A stretch of 64,000 nt of DNA from Desertivibrio insolitus (GTDB taxonomy: Bacteria; Actinomycetota; Actinomycetes; Actinomycetales; Microbacteriaceae), in the NCBI RefSeq assembly GCF_017355965.1, contig NZ_JAFIQW010000004.1, positions 124,001-188,000 on the forward strand, in the 5' to 3' direction. Of this stretch, positions 42,248-50,333 are shown piece by piece (positions within the stretch are counted from its first letter, which is position 1; each line of letters starts with the position of its first letter). A model generated the notes under the pieces. It was not told the origin of the DNA. It was given only the letters and a program-made list of their open reading frames with translations, and ran no database searches. The translations under genes were made by a program, and so were the position numbers.

Positions 42248-42783
42248 CAGCCCTCCGCAGGCGTCTCGCTCGTGAGCGTGAGCTGCGCCCGCCCGAGCAG
42301 GGAGTCGCGCAGCGTGAAGCCGAGCACGGCCGGCGTCGCGGCCTCGTCGAGCTCGAGGGCCGGCACGTCGAGCGCCGACACCGTGAACACGTACCGGTGC
42401 TCGCCGTGCCCGGCCGGGGGAGCCGCCCCGAGGAAGCGGCGCAGCCCCACCTCGTTCGGCTGGGTGACCGCGCCCTCCGGCAGCAGCCCCGCGTCGGGGT
42501 CGCCCGCGTTCCTGGGCAGCGAGGTGACGGATGCCGGCAGCCCGTGCACCGCCCAATGCCAGAAGCCGCTGCCCGTCGGGGCGTCGGGGTCGTAGACCGT
42601 GACGACGTAGCTTCGCGTGCCCTCGGGGGCTCCCGACCACTCGAGGGCGGGGGAGCAGTCCTCACCGCCGGCGCCCATGATGCCCGATCGGGCCCACAGC
42701 GGCATCCGCCCCCCGTCCTCGGCGTCGGGGCTCGACAGGCGAAAGGAGGGCACCTCCGGCAGGCGCCAGTTCGGGTCGTTCAT
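42247..42783 (-). CDS. YbhB/YbcL-family PEBP-like protein
   Basis: 178 residues. Canonical block YVVTVYDPDAPTGSGFWHWAVHGLPA with the pocket Asp and His residues, CSPALEWSGAPEGT before it and PPAGHGEHRYVFTVSALDVP after it. Closer to E. coli YbhB/YbcL than the copy at 28940-29497. Role in the cell is not established. ATG at 42783 lies about 7 bases after a weak CAGCCT hexamer. Confidence 0.87.
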   Translation of the reverse strand: MNDPNWRLPEVPSFRLSSPDAEDGGRMPLWARSGIMGAGGEDCSPALEWSGAPEGTRSYVVTVYDPDAPTGSGFWHWAVHGLPASVTSLPRNAGDPDAGLLPEGAVTQPNEVGLRRFLGAAPPAGHGEHRYVFTVSALDVPALELDEAATPAVLGFTLRDSLLGRAQLTLTSETPAEG

Positions 42784-42813
42784 GCCGACGAGGCTGGCAC
42801 CGGGGGCTGGGCG

Positions 42814-43164
42814 TCAGCCGATGACGCCGGGGATGCGCAGCCAGCCGAAGGCGAACAGCGCCACGACGAGATTGAGCACGAGCGTGATGATCGTGACCGA
42901 CCTCGAGCCGCCGCGGCGGCGCGCGAGCAGCATGACGGCCGCCACCACGGCGAGCACGAGGGCGAGCACCCCGCGCGACAGCGGGACGGGCACGTACGCC
43001 GCGAGCGACGGGAACAGCGTCACGAGCAGCAGCAAGCCCGCGATGAGCTCGATGACGGCGAGGGCGGTCTGACCCGAGCGGGCGCGCACTCGCACGATCG
43101 CGTCGACGATCGCGAGCACGGCGGCGGCGAGCGTCAGGACGAAGAGCACGTCGATCGTGATCAT
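42814..43164 (-). CDS. Four-helix membrane protein, unknown
   Basis: 116 residues, almost entirely hydrophobic: helices near 5-22, 33-55, 62-80 and 92-110, separated by Arg-containing loops (RVRARSG, ARRRGGSRS). No motif recognised. GAGAGGA precedes the ATG. Stands alone between a PEBP operon and the divergent M16 peptidase. Confidence 0.65.
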   Translation of the reverse strand: MITIDVLFVLTLAAAVLAIVDAIVRVRARSGQTALAVIELIAGLLLLVTLFPSLAAYVPVPLSRGVLALVLAVVAAVMLLARRRGGSRSVTIITLVLNLVVALFAFGWLRIPGVIG

Positions 43165-43256
43165 GCGGTTCCTCTCGGGTCGGTGGCCGCTCCCAGGCTA
43201 GCGAGGCTCGCGGCCGGGCCTCGGAAGGCGCTCAGAGACGCGCTGCCGCAGTCCCG

Positions 43257-43262
43257 TAGCCT
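43257..43262 (+). promoter_or_regulatory. Leaderless -10 of the M16 peptidase gene
   Basis: TAGCCT, 7-base spacer, GTG at 43270. Fixes the start against a much longer open frame upstream. Confidence 0.6.
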
Positions 43263-43269
43263 GTCGGGC

Positions 43270-44622
43270 GTGACCCGAGCCGTTCGCCTGCCCCTCGATC
43301 TTCCCGAGCTCACGTTCACTGCCGCGGGGGAGTCGCTCGTGCGGCGCTCGGTGCTGCCGAGCGGCGTGCGCATCCTCTCCGAGGCCGTGCCGGGGGCGCG
43401 CAGCGCGACGATCGGCTTCTGGGTGGCGGTCGGCTCCCGCGACGAGCGCGAGGGCACCTTCGGGTCGACGCACTTCCTCGAGCACCTCCTGTTCAAGGGC
43501 ACCCCGACCCGCACGGCGCTCGACATCGCGGTGAGCTTCGACGCCGTCGGCGGCGAGCACAACGCCGTCACGAGCAAGGAGCACACCTGCTACTACGCCA
43601 AGGTGCAGGACCGCGACCTGCCGATGGCGATCGACGTGCTCGCCGACATGTTCACCTCGTCGCTCCTCGACGAGACCGAGTTCGAGAACGAGCGCGGGGT
43701 GATCCTCGAGGAGCTCGCCATGGCCGACGACGATCCCGCGGATGTCGCGAGCGAGCGCTTCTTCGAGGCGGTGCTCGGGGTGCACCCGCTCGGCCGCCCC
43801 ATCGGCGGCAGCCCCGAGACGATCGAGGCAGCCACCCGCGACTCCGTGCTCGCCCACTACCGCGCGAACTACCGTCCGCAGGACCTCGTCGTCACGATCG
43901 CCGGCGCCGTCGACCACGACGACGCGGTCGCCCGCATCTCCGCGGCCCTCGAGCGGGCGGGCTGGGACCTCTCGGTCGCGGCCACGCCCGTGCCGCGCCG
44001 CACCCCCGCCGACCCGCCCGAGCAGGGGTCCCCGCTCGTCGTCGTCGAGCGGCCCCTCGAGCAGGTCAACATGTTCCTCGGCGTGCCCGGGCTCGCCGCG
44101 GGCGACGAGCGCCGCAGCGTGCTCGCCGTGCTGACGAGCGTGCTCGGTGGCGGCATGTCGTCGCGTCTCTTCCAGGAGGTGCGTGAGCGACGCGGCCTCG
44201 CCTACTCCGTCTACGCCTACACACCGAGCTACTCCGACGCGGGCGTCTTCGCGATGTACGCCGGATGCACCCCGGCCCGCGCCCCCGAGGTCGCCGAGCT
44301 CATGCTCGCCGAGTTCCGCCGCGTCGGCGACGACGGCATCGAGCCGCACGAACTCGCCCGCGCCGTGGGGCAGCTCGGCGGGGCATCCGCCCTGGCGCTC
44401 GAGGACTCCGACACCCGGATGTCGCGGCTCGGCAAGAGCGAGCTCGTGCTCGGCGAGTTCGTCGACCTCGACGAGACGGAGCGGCGCCTGTCGCTCGTGA
44501 CCGCCGAGGACGTGCGCGCGCTGGCCGAGGAACTCGCTGAGCGGCCCGTCGCGGTCGCCGCCGTCGGGGCCGTGGAAGAATCGTCGTTCGCGGGGCTCAC
44601 CGTCGAGGCGTCCGCGAGCTGA
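43270..44622 (+). CDS. M16-family (pitrilysin-like) zinc peptidase
   Basis: 450 residues, a single M16 unit with two halves. Zinc-binding inverted motif HFLEHLLFKGT (HxxEH, about 75) and the downstream Glu in NERGVILEELAM (about 145); the C-terminal inactive half contains SSRLFQEVRERRGLAYSVYAY, the classic R-Y pair of this family. Works as a dimer in a clamshell, degrading peptides. In actinobacteria it commonly sits just behind pnp, as it nearly does here. Confidence 0.92.
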   Translation: MTRAVRLPLDLPELTFTAAGESLVRRSVLPSGVRILSEAVPGARSATIGFWVAVGSRDEREGTFGSTHFLEHLLFKGTPTRTALDIAVSFDAVGGEHNAVTSKEHTCYYAKVQDRDLPMAIDVLADMFTSSLLDETEFENERGVILEELAMADDDPADVASERFFEAVLGVHPLGRPIGGSPETIEAATRDSVLAHYRANYRPQDLVVTIAGAVDHDDAVARISAALERAGWDLSVAATPVPRRTPADPPEQGSPLVVVERPLEQVNMFLGVPGLAAGDERRSVLAVLTSVLGGGMSSRLFQEVRERRGLAYSVYAYTPSYSDAGVFAMYAGCTPARAPEVAELMLAEFRRVGDDGIEPHELARAVGQLGGASALALEDSDTRMSRLGKSELVLGEFVDLDETERRLSLVTAEDVRALAEELAERPVAVAAVGAVEESSFAGLTVEASAS

Positions 44623-44641
44623 CCACAGGAGCACTCGAACT

Positions 44642-45247
44642 TTGGCCCACTTCCTCTACCTCGTCCGCCATGGCCAGCAGCAGGACGCAGAACACGGACT
44701 GCCCGACGGCCCCCTGAGCGAACGGGGCAAGCGGCAGGCGCGCGCGATCGCCGACCGGCTCGGCGGGGTCCCGTTCACCGCGGCGTGGCACGCCCCGACG
44801 CAGGGTTCGGCCGAGACCGCCAAGGTGCTGCGCGAGCGCATGCCCGCGCTCGACGTGAAGCCGTCGGCGCTGCTGTTCGACTGCGTGCCGAGCGGTCCCA
44901 CCCCCGACATGCCGCGCGCGTTCGAGCCGTTCTTCGGCGGCGTCACCCCCGCCGAGATCGAGGCGGGGCAGGCGCAGATGAGCGACGCGGTCGACTGCTG
45001 GCTACGCCCCGGCGGACGCGACGACCGCCACGAGCTGCTCATCACCCACAACTCGGTCATCGCGTGGTTCGTGCGCGAGGTGTTCCAGGCGCCGGAGTGG
45101 CGCTGGATGGGCATCAGCCAGGCCCACGCGGGGCTCTCGATCATCCGCGTCCGGTCGGCGAAGCCGCCCGTGCTGATCTGCCACAACGACCTCGGTCACC
45201 TGCCGGTCGAGCTCCGCACCGGCATGCCGGTCGAGCAGCCGTACTGA
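44642..45247 (+). CDS. Histidine-phosphatase superfamily protein
   Basis: 201 residues. LVRHGQQQDAEHG carries the catalytic RHG (about residues 9-11); LSERGKRQARAIADRL and LLITHNSVI (second catalytic His) complete the branch-1 phosphoglycerate-mutase-like fold. Substrate unknown; phosphohistidine or small phosphoesters are usual. TTG start at 44642 with AGGAG about 11 bases upstream. A dispersed repeat follows. Confidence 0.85.
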   Translation: MAHFLYLVRHGQQQDAEHGLPDGPLSERGKRQARAIADRLGGVPFTAAWHAPTQGSAETAKVLRERMPALDVKPSALLFDCVPSGPTPDMPRAFEPFFGGVTPAEIEAGQAQMSDAVDCWLRPGGRDDRHELLITHNSVIAWFVREVFQAPEWRWMGISQAHAGLSIIRVRSAKPPVLICHNDLGHLPVELRTGMPVEQPY

Positions 45248-45257
45248 CACCACCGGC

Positions 45258-45336
45258 GGTCGTGTAGAGCCGAAGCCGGGTGTCGAGACCCTCGCACGCG
45301 CAGAGACCTCGATACGCCGCTGTCGCGGCTACTCGA
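45258..45336. repeat. Dispersed intergenic repeat, copy 3 (inverted pair, degenerate)
   Basis: Unit A 45258-45290 (GGTCGTGTAG...GTGTCGAGACC), spacer beginning CTCGCAC as in copy 2, unit B about 45303-45336 (GAGACCTCGATACG...CTACTCGAAC). Located between convergent phosphatase and GNAT genes. Confidence 0.7.
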
Positions 45337-45351
45337 ACGCCGAGGGGCTGA

Positions 45352-45837
45352 TCAGCTCAGCCGCTTCGCGTACCAGTCCGTCGCGTCCGGGTTGTCGTTG
45401 TACGCCGGCACCGGTACGAAGCCCGCCGAGCGGTAGAGGCCGCCCGCCGCCTCCAGGGTCGAGTTCGTGTCGAGCACGAGCTCCTCGGCGCCGAGGTCGC
45501 GCCCGCGGCGCTCGAGTTCGGCGAGCAGCGCGCGCCCGAACCCCATGCCGCGCACGTGCGGCTGCAGGAACAGGTGCTTCACCTCGAAGCGCCGCAGCCC
45601 CTCCCGCGAGGTGCCGAGCGAGCGGATGCCGCCGCAGCCGACGTCCGCGGGCTCGCCTGCGAGGTCCTCGCTCTCGACGACGAGGAAGACGCCCTCCGGC
45701 GGCACGAACTCGGCCGGGTCGGGGAACGAGGGGCGGAAACCGTCTCCGCCGAAGGCGGCGCTCAGCGCGGCGAAGTACTCGCCGAGCAGGGCCAGCGCCG
45801 AGTCATCCGTCGTCCTCGCCTCGCGCCAGCTCACCAT
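45352..45837 (-). CDS. GNAT-family N-acetyltransferase
   Basis: 161 residues. GNAT fold with acetyl-CoA loop LQPHVRGMGFGRALL (R/QxxGxG/A type, about 100), VKHLFLQP strand and YRSAGFVPVPAYNDN near the end (the last phrase is common in actinobacterial members). Acceptor unknown. ATG at 45837 is chosen because TACGCT lies 6 bases upstream; the earlier in-frame start would read through the divergent dapB promoter. Confidence 0.85.
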   Translation of the reverse strand: MVSWREARTTDDSALALLGEYFAALSAAFGGDGFRPSFPDPAEFVPPEGVFLVVESEDLAGEPADVGCGGIRSLGTSREGLRRFEVKHLFLQPHVRGMGFGRALLAELERRGRDLGAEELVLDTNSTLEAAGGLYRSAGFVPVPAYNDNPDATDWYAKRLS

Positions 45838-45843
45838 GCCTCC

Positions 45844-45874
45844 AGCGTAGGCGCGGGGAAAGCGTCGGTAGGGT
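45844..45874. promoter_or_regulatory. Divergent back-to-back leaderless promoters (GNAT / dapB)
   Basis: Minus-strand TACGCT (45844-45849) is 6 bases from the GNAT ATG; plus-strand TAGGGT (45869-45874) is 7 bases from the dapB ATG. The whole intergenic gap is only 44 bases, so the two -35 regions must overlap. Confidence 0.6.
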
Positions 45875-45881
45875 GGGGGAC

Positions 45882-46610
45882 ATGGCAACCAAGGTCGCGG
45901 TCATCGGCGCGACGGGCAGGATGGGTCAGCTCGTCTCACGGGTGGTCGAACAGACCGACGGCTTCACGCTCGCGGCGCAGGTCGACTCGAAGGGCGAGCT
46001 GACCGAGATGCTCGGCGCCGACCTCGTCGTCGATGTCACCGTGCCGGGCGTCACGCAGCAGGTCGTCGAGTTCGCCGTCGCGCACGGCATCAACGTCGTC
46101 GTCGGCACGAGCGGCTGGTCGGGCGAGCGCATCGCCTCGCTCGAGCGGATGATCGACGGCAACCTCGCCGTCGGCGTGCTGATCATCCCCAACTTCTCCG
46201 TCGGCAGCGTGCTCGCGACGAGCTTCGCGACGATGGCGGCGAAGTACTTCGAGTCGATCGAGATCGTCGAGGCGCACCACGCCGGCAAGGTCGACAGCCC
46301 GTCCGGCACCGCCGTGCGCACCGCCGAACTGATCGGGCAGGCACGCGCCGAGCTCGGGCCCGTCATCGCGCCGCACGCCGACCAGCGCGCCCGCGGTCAG
46401 CAGGTCTCGAGCGTGCCCGTGCACAGCCTGCGCCTGCAGGGCGTGCTCGCCAAGCAGGACGTCTACTTCGGCGGCACCGGCGAGGTGCTCACCATCAGCC
46501 ACGAGACGGTGTCGCCGAACGCGTACGAGGCGGGCATCCGCATCGCGCTGCAGGCCGGCCGCACGGCGACGGGCGTCACGGTGGGCCTCGACAAGCTCAT
46601 CGGGCTCTAG
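45882..46610 (+). CDS. dapB: 4-hydroxy-tetrahydrodipicolinate reductase
   Basis: 242 residues. NAD(P)H motif VAVIGATGRMGQLV at the N-terminus, GTSGWS, IIPNFSVGSVL and the catalytic EIVEAHHAGKVDSPSGTA (His and Lys). Second step of the diaminopimelate/lysine branch. ATG at 45882 is preferred over a GTG at 45873, which lies inside the -10 hexamer. The next gene starts directly after the stop. dapA, the preceding enzyme of the pathway, is at 49289. Confidence 0.96.
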   Translation: MATKVAVIGATGRMGQLVSRVVEQTDGFTLAAQVDSKGELTEMLGADLVVDVTVPGVTQQVVEFAVAHGINVVVGTSGWSGERIASLERMIDGNLAVGVLIIPNFSVGSVLATSFATMAAKYFESIEIVEAHHAGKVDSPSGTAVRTAELIGQARAELGPVIAPHADQRARGQQVSSVPVHSLRLQGVLAKQDVYFGGTGEVLTISHETVSPNAYEAGIRIALQAGRTATGVTVGLDKLIGL

Positions 46611-47066
46611 ATGCGCGGTTTCGTCGGGGCGCTCGTGATGGCCGCCCTGCTCGTGCTCTACTTCGTCGTCGCGGGCCAGCGCTCGGTCGTGCTGCTCGGC
46701 TCCGGCGATCCGATCGCGGTCGGCATCGGCGTGGGGCTGCTCGTGCTCCCGCTGATCGGCGCTGGACTGCTCGCCGCGGAGCTCGCCTTCGGGTTCCGGT
46801 CGCAGCGCCTCGTGCGCATCCTCGACGCCGAGGGCGGCCTGCCCGTCGACGACCTGCCCAAGCGGCCGAGTGGGCGCCCCGTGCGCGAGGCCGCCGACGC
46901 GGATTTCGTGCGCTACAAGGAGGCCGTCGAGGCGAACCCGGGGGAGTGGCGCGACTGGTTCCGCCTCGGGCTCGCCTACGACGCCTCCGGTGACCGGCGG
47001 CGCGCCCGTGCCGCGATCCGTCAGGCCATCAGGCTGGAGCGCGGCACGGCGACGCCCGAGGGCTGA
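46611..47066 (+). CDS. Membrane-anchored TPR-like protein
   Basis: 151 residues. Two N-terminal membrane helices (GALVMAALLVLYFVVAG and AVGIGVGLLVLPLIGAGLLA), then a cytoplasmic part ending in one TPR-like hairpin: FVRYKEAVEANPGEWRDWFR followed by LGLAYDASGDRRRARAAIRQ. Starts at the base after the dapB stop, so it is co-expressed. A scaffold role is likely but unproven. Confidence 0.75.
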   Translation: MRGFVGALVMAALLVLYFVVAGQRSVVLLGSGDPIAVGIGVGLLVLPLIGAGLLAAELAFGFRSQRLVRILDAEGGLPVDDLPKRPSGRPVREAADADFVRYKEAVEANPGEWRDWFRLGLAYDASGDRRRARAAIRQAIRLERGTATPEG

Positions 47067-47071
47067 GCGGC

Positions 47072-47962
47072 TCAGCCGTGCAGCCAGGCGTCGATCGCCT
47101 GCTCCACCGTCGTGTGGCGGAACGTGAACCCGTCGGCGGTGAGCTTGGTCGGCAGCACCTTCTGGCTCGGCAGCAGCAGCTCCCGGCCCGCCTCGCCCAT
47201 ACCGATCGCGATGACCTTCTCGGGGATCACGAACGCGTAGGGGCGGTGCATCGCGCGGGCGAAGTAGCCCGTCACGCGGTCGCTCGTGGCGGGCGTCGGC
47301 CCGGCGAGGTTGACCGCGCCGACGAGGGTGGGCGAGGTCAACGCGTGCACGATCGCGGCCGCCTCGTCGTGCAGGCTGATCCACGGCCAGTGCTGTCCGC
47401 CCGAGCCGAAGCGGGACGCGACGCCGAGCTTCGTCGTCGGCACGAGGGGCTTCAGCACCCCGCCCTTGCCGATCACGAGCCCCGTGCGGATCTTCACGAC
47501 GCGGGTGGCCGGCGGCGCGACATCCGCCGCCTTCTCCCACCCCTCGACGACGTCCGCGAGGAAGCCCTGGCCGCGCTTCGACTCCTCGGTGAGGCGCTCG
47601 CCAGGGCGGTCGCCGTAGAAGCCCACCGCGCTCGCACTGACGAACACCTTCGGCGGGTTCTTCGCCATGTTCATCGCCTCGGCGAGCGCCTGCGTCGCCG
47701 TCACTCGCGAGTCGAGGATCGTGCGCTTGTAGCCCGGCGTCCACGGCAGCCGGCCCAGCGAGGCGCCGGAGAGGTTGACGACGGCGTCCATGTCGTCGAG
47801 CAGCGAGAAGTCCATCATCCGGGCGCTCGGCGCCCAGTTGAACTGGTGGTCGTCCTTCGGCTCGCCGCGCACGAGGGCGAACACCTCGTGCCCGCCCTCA
47901 CGCAACTGCTCCGACAGCTCCGTGCCGATGAGGCCGGATGCGCCGGAGATCAGGACCTTCAC
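47072..47962 (-). CDS. TIGR01777-family NAD(P)-binding protein (YfcH-like epimerase)
   Basis: 296 residues. Extended SDR start VKVLISGASGLIGTELSEQL, SASAVGFYGDRPGERLTEES, IRTGLVIGKGGVLKPLVP and the C-terminal DUF1731 region (LLLPSQKVLPTKLTADGFTF...). Members are sometimes named cell-division inhibitor SulA by mistake; the reaction is unknown. GTG at 47962 overlaps the OsmC stop (GTGA), so both are translated from one minus-strand mRNA. Confidence 0.88.
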   Translation of the reverse strand: MKVLISGASGLIGTELSEQLREGGHEVFALVRGEPKDDHQFNWAPSARMMDFSLLDDMDAVVNLSGASLGRLPWTPGYKRTILDSRVTATQALAEAMNMAKNPPKVFVSASAVGFYGDRPGERLTEESKRGQGFLADVVEGWEKAADVAPPATRVVKIRTGLVIGKGGVLKPLVPTTKLGVASRFGSGGQHWPWISLHDEAAAIVHALTSPTLVGAVNLAGPTPATSDRVTGYFARAMHRPYAFVIPEKVIAIGMGEAGRELLLPSQKVLPTKLTADGFTFRHTTVEQAIDAWLHG

Positions 47963-48384
47963 GCCAGGCTCGCCTCGAGCGTGATCGGGATGCCCGCAAG
48001 GGCCTGCGACACGGGGCAGTTCTCCTTGGCGTCCGCGGCGAGCCGCTGGAAGTCCTCCTCGGAGATGCCGGGGATCTTCGCGCTCACGAGCAGGTGGCTG
48101 CCGGTGATGCCGGTGCCGGGCACGAACGAGACGGCGGCGGTGACCTGGATGTTCTCCGGCGGCGTGCCGTTCTCCGCCAGCGCGTTGGCGAAGGCCATGG
48201 AGAAGCAGGCCGAGTGCGCGGCGCCGAGCAGCTCCTCGGGGTTGGTGTCGCCGGTCTCGTCGGTCGAGCGGGCCTTCCACGACACGGCGAACTCGGCGGC
48301 CTCCGACGAGTCGAGCGAGGTGGTCCCGCTGCCCGTCATCAGGTCGCCCCGCCACAGGGTCGTCGCTTCGCTGGTCTTCGCCAT
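47959..48384 (-). CDS. OsmC-family peroxiredoxin
   Basis: 141 residues, the standard OsmC length. Active Cys pair in AAHSACFSMAFANAL (about 60) and KENCPVSQALAGIPI (about 124). Reduces organic hydroperoxides with thiol reductants in the cytosol. GAGG precedes the ATG. First gene of a pair with the TIGR01777 protein. Confidence 0.9.
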   Translation of the reverse strand: MAKTSEATTLWRGDLMTGSGTTSLDSSEAAEFAVSWKARSTDETGDTNPEELLGAAHSACFSMAFANALAENGTPPENIQVTAAVSFVPGTGITGSHLLVSAKIPGISEEDFQRLAADAKENCPVSQALAGIPITLEASLA

Positions 48385-48488
48385 GGGAACCTCCTCGGTC
48401 TGGTGGCTCCACACTATTGCCGGCCCTGTGCGGGCTCCCTTGGAATGCGCCGAGCACGCCGGTACCGCGCTGCGGGGCACGCGCCTTG

Positions 48489-48494
48489 TAGGTT
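48489..48494 (+). promoter_or_regulatory. Leaderless -10 of thyX
   Basis: TAGGTT, 7-base spacer, GTG at 48502. Confidence 0.55.
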
Positions 48495-48501
48495 GTTCCC
48501 C

Positions 48502-49245
48502 GTGCCGGAAGAACGCGAAGTCGACATCCAGTTCCGCTCCGACGTGACGGTCGAGCTCGTCCGCTCCAGCGCCCACGACTCCGACGTGCTCTTCGCCGCT
48601 CGGGTGTCGACGCAGGGCGAGCAGACGCTCGAGGCGGCGCAGTCCGACGCCGAGGCCACCGAGAAGCGCGACCGCGGGCTCATCAACTACCTCATGCGCG
48701 ACCGCCACGGCTCGCCGTTCGAGCACAACTCGATGACCTTCTACGTGCAGGCGCCGATCTTCGTCTTCCGCGAGTTCATGCGGCACCGCATCGCCTCGTA
48801 CAACGAGGAGAGCGGGCGCTACCGCGAGCTCCGCCCCGTCTTCTACGTGCCCGCGCCCGAGCGCAACCTGGTGCAGGTCGGCAAGCCCGGCGCTTACGAG
48901 TTCCTCCCCGGCAGCGAGGAGCAGATCCGTCTCGTCGACGCGCAGACCCGGCTCGTCTCCATCGAGGCGTACGCCGCGTACCAGCGGATGCTCGAGGCGG
49001 GCGTCGCCCGCGAGGTCGCACGCATCGTGCTGCCGCTCAACATCTACTCCTCGATGTACGTGACCGTGAACGCCCGGTCGCTCATGAACTTCCTCTCGCT
49101 GCGCACGAAGCACGAGGACTCCACGTTCCCCTCCTTCCCGCAGCGCGAGATCGAGATGTGCGCGGAGAAGATGGAGCAGCTCTGGACCGAGCTCATGCCG
49201 CTCACCGCCGAGGCGTTCACCCGTAACGGGCGCGTCGCTCCCTAG
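48502..49245 (+). CDS. thyX: Flavin-dependent thymidylate synthase
   Basis: 247 residues. The ThyX signature RHRIASYNEESGRY (RHRxxSxNExSxR, about 88-101) is intact; SPFEHNSMTFYVQAP and LPLNIYSSMYVTVNARSLMN supply the remaining dUMP/FAD contacts. Makes dTMP from dUMP with FAD, NADPH and methylene-tetrahydrofolate. In the dapB-thyX-dapA-rnj order conserved in actinobacteria. Start fixed by the leaderless promoter. Confidence 0.96.
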   Translation: MPEEREVDIQFRSDVTVELVRSSAHDSDVLFAARVSTQGEQTLEAAQSDAEATEKRDRGLINYLMRDRHGSPFEHNSMTFYVQAPIFVFREFMRHRIASYNEESGRYRELRPVFYVPAPERNLVQVGKPGAYEFLPGSEEQIRLVDAQTRLVSIEAYAAYQRMLEAGVAREVARIVLPLNIYSSMYVTVNARSLMNFLSLRTKHEDSTFPSFPQREIEMCAEKMEQLWTELMPLTAEAFTRNGRVAP

Positions 49246-49275
49246 CAACGGTCCGCCGCCCGTGCCGGGCGCCGA

Positions 49276-49281
49276 TACCCT
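49276..49281 (+). promoter_or_regulatory. Leaderless -10 of dapA
   Basis: TACCCT, 7-base spacer, GTG at 49289. Confidence 0.55.
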
Positions 49282-49288
49282 TGTCTCC

Positions 49289-50269
49289 GTGTCAGACTCC
49301 GCCAACCCCTTCGGCCAGGTGCTCGTCGCCCTGGTGACCCCGATGACGCCGGACGGCGAGGTCGACTGGGCGGGTGTCGAGAAGCACATCGACGACGTGA
49401 TCAACGCGGGTGCCGACGGCATCGTGGTGAGCGGCACGACGGGGGAGACCTCGACCCTCACCGATCCCGAGAAGATCCGGCTCGTCGAGGTCGGCAAGAG
49501 CGTCTCGGCCGGCCGCGCGAAGATCATCACGGGCGGCGGTTCGAACGAGACCGCCCACGCGATGCAGCTCGCGCGCCAGAGCGAGAAGGCCGGCGCCGAC
49601 GGCAACATGGTCGTGACGCCGTACTACAACAAGCCGACCCAGGCGGGCATCCTCACCCACTTCCGGATGATCGCGGATGCCACCGACCTGCCCGTCATCC
49701 TCTACGACATCCCCGGCCGCACGGGCGTCCCGATCCGCTACGAGACGATCCTCCGCGCGGCGAAGCACCCCAACATCCTCGCCGTGAAGGACGCCAAGGG
49801 CGACCTCGCCGAGGCGAGCCGGGTGCTCAACCAGACCGACCTGCTCTACTTCGCCGGTGACGACGCCAACGCGCTGCCGTCGCTCGCGATCGGCGCGACC
49901 GGGCTCATCGGCGTCACCGCCAACATCGCCGCGACGCCGTACCGCCACATGGTCGACGCGGTGAACTCCGGCGACCTCCGGACGGCGACCGAGGCGCACA
50001 AGAAGCTCGAGCCGCTCGTGCGCGCCGTGATGACGCACGTGCCCGGCACCGTCGCGACGAAGTTCATCCTGCACGGCCTGCGGCGCATCGACTCGCCGCG
50101 CGTGCGGCTCCCGCTCGTCGGCCCCGAGGACTTCGAGGCCGCGCTCATCGAGGACGACATCGCCCTCGTCGGCCCCGACATCGACGGGCTGAGCTTCAAG
50201 AACTTCCGACCCGACCGCAACGCCGCCGCCGGCGGAGCGCTCCCCAAGATCGCCGGCACCACCCGCTGA
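49289..50269 (+). CDS. dapA: 4-hydroxy-tetrahydrodipicolinate synthase
   Basis: 326 residues, TIM barrel. GTTGETSTL (pyruvate pocket), catalytic Tyr in VTPYYNKPTQAG (about 135) and Schiff-base Lys in LAVKDAKGDL (about 165). Condenses pyruvate and aspartate semialdehyde, entering lysine/meso-diaminopimelate synthesis. GTG at 49289 is used rather than an upstream GTG at 49262. Followed at 64 bases by rnj. Confidence 0.96.
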   Translation: MSDSANPFGQVLVALVTPMTPDGEVDWAGVEKHIDDVINAGADGIVVSGTTGETSTLTDPEKIRLVEVGKSVSAGRAKIITGGGSNETAHAMQLARQSEKAGADGNMVVTPYYNKPTQAGILTHFRMIADATDLPVILYDIPGRTGVPIRYETILRAAKHPNILAVKDAKGDLAEASRVLNQTDLLYFAGDDANALPSLAIGATGLIGVTANIAATPYRHMVDAVNSGDLRTATEAHKKLEPLVRAVMTHVPGTVATKFILHGLRRIDSPRVRLPLVGPEDFEAALIEDDIALVGPDIDGLSFKNFRPDRNAAAGGALPKIAGTTR

Positions 50270-50333
50270 CGCGGGCGGTGCGGAGTATTACGCCAGGGGG
50301 CTGACGGCCCCACCGTCCGACCGACAGGACCCA

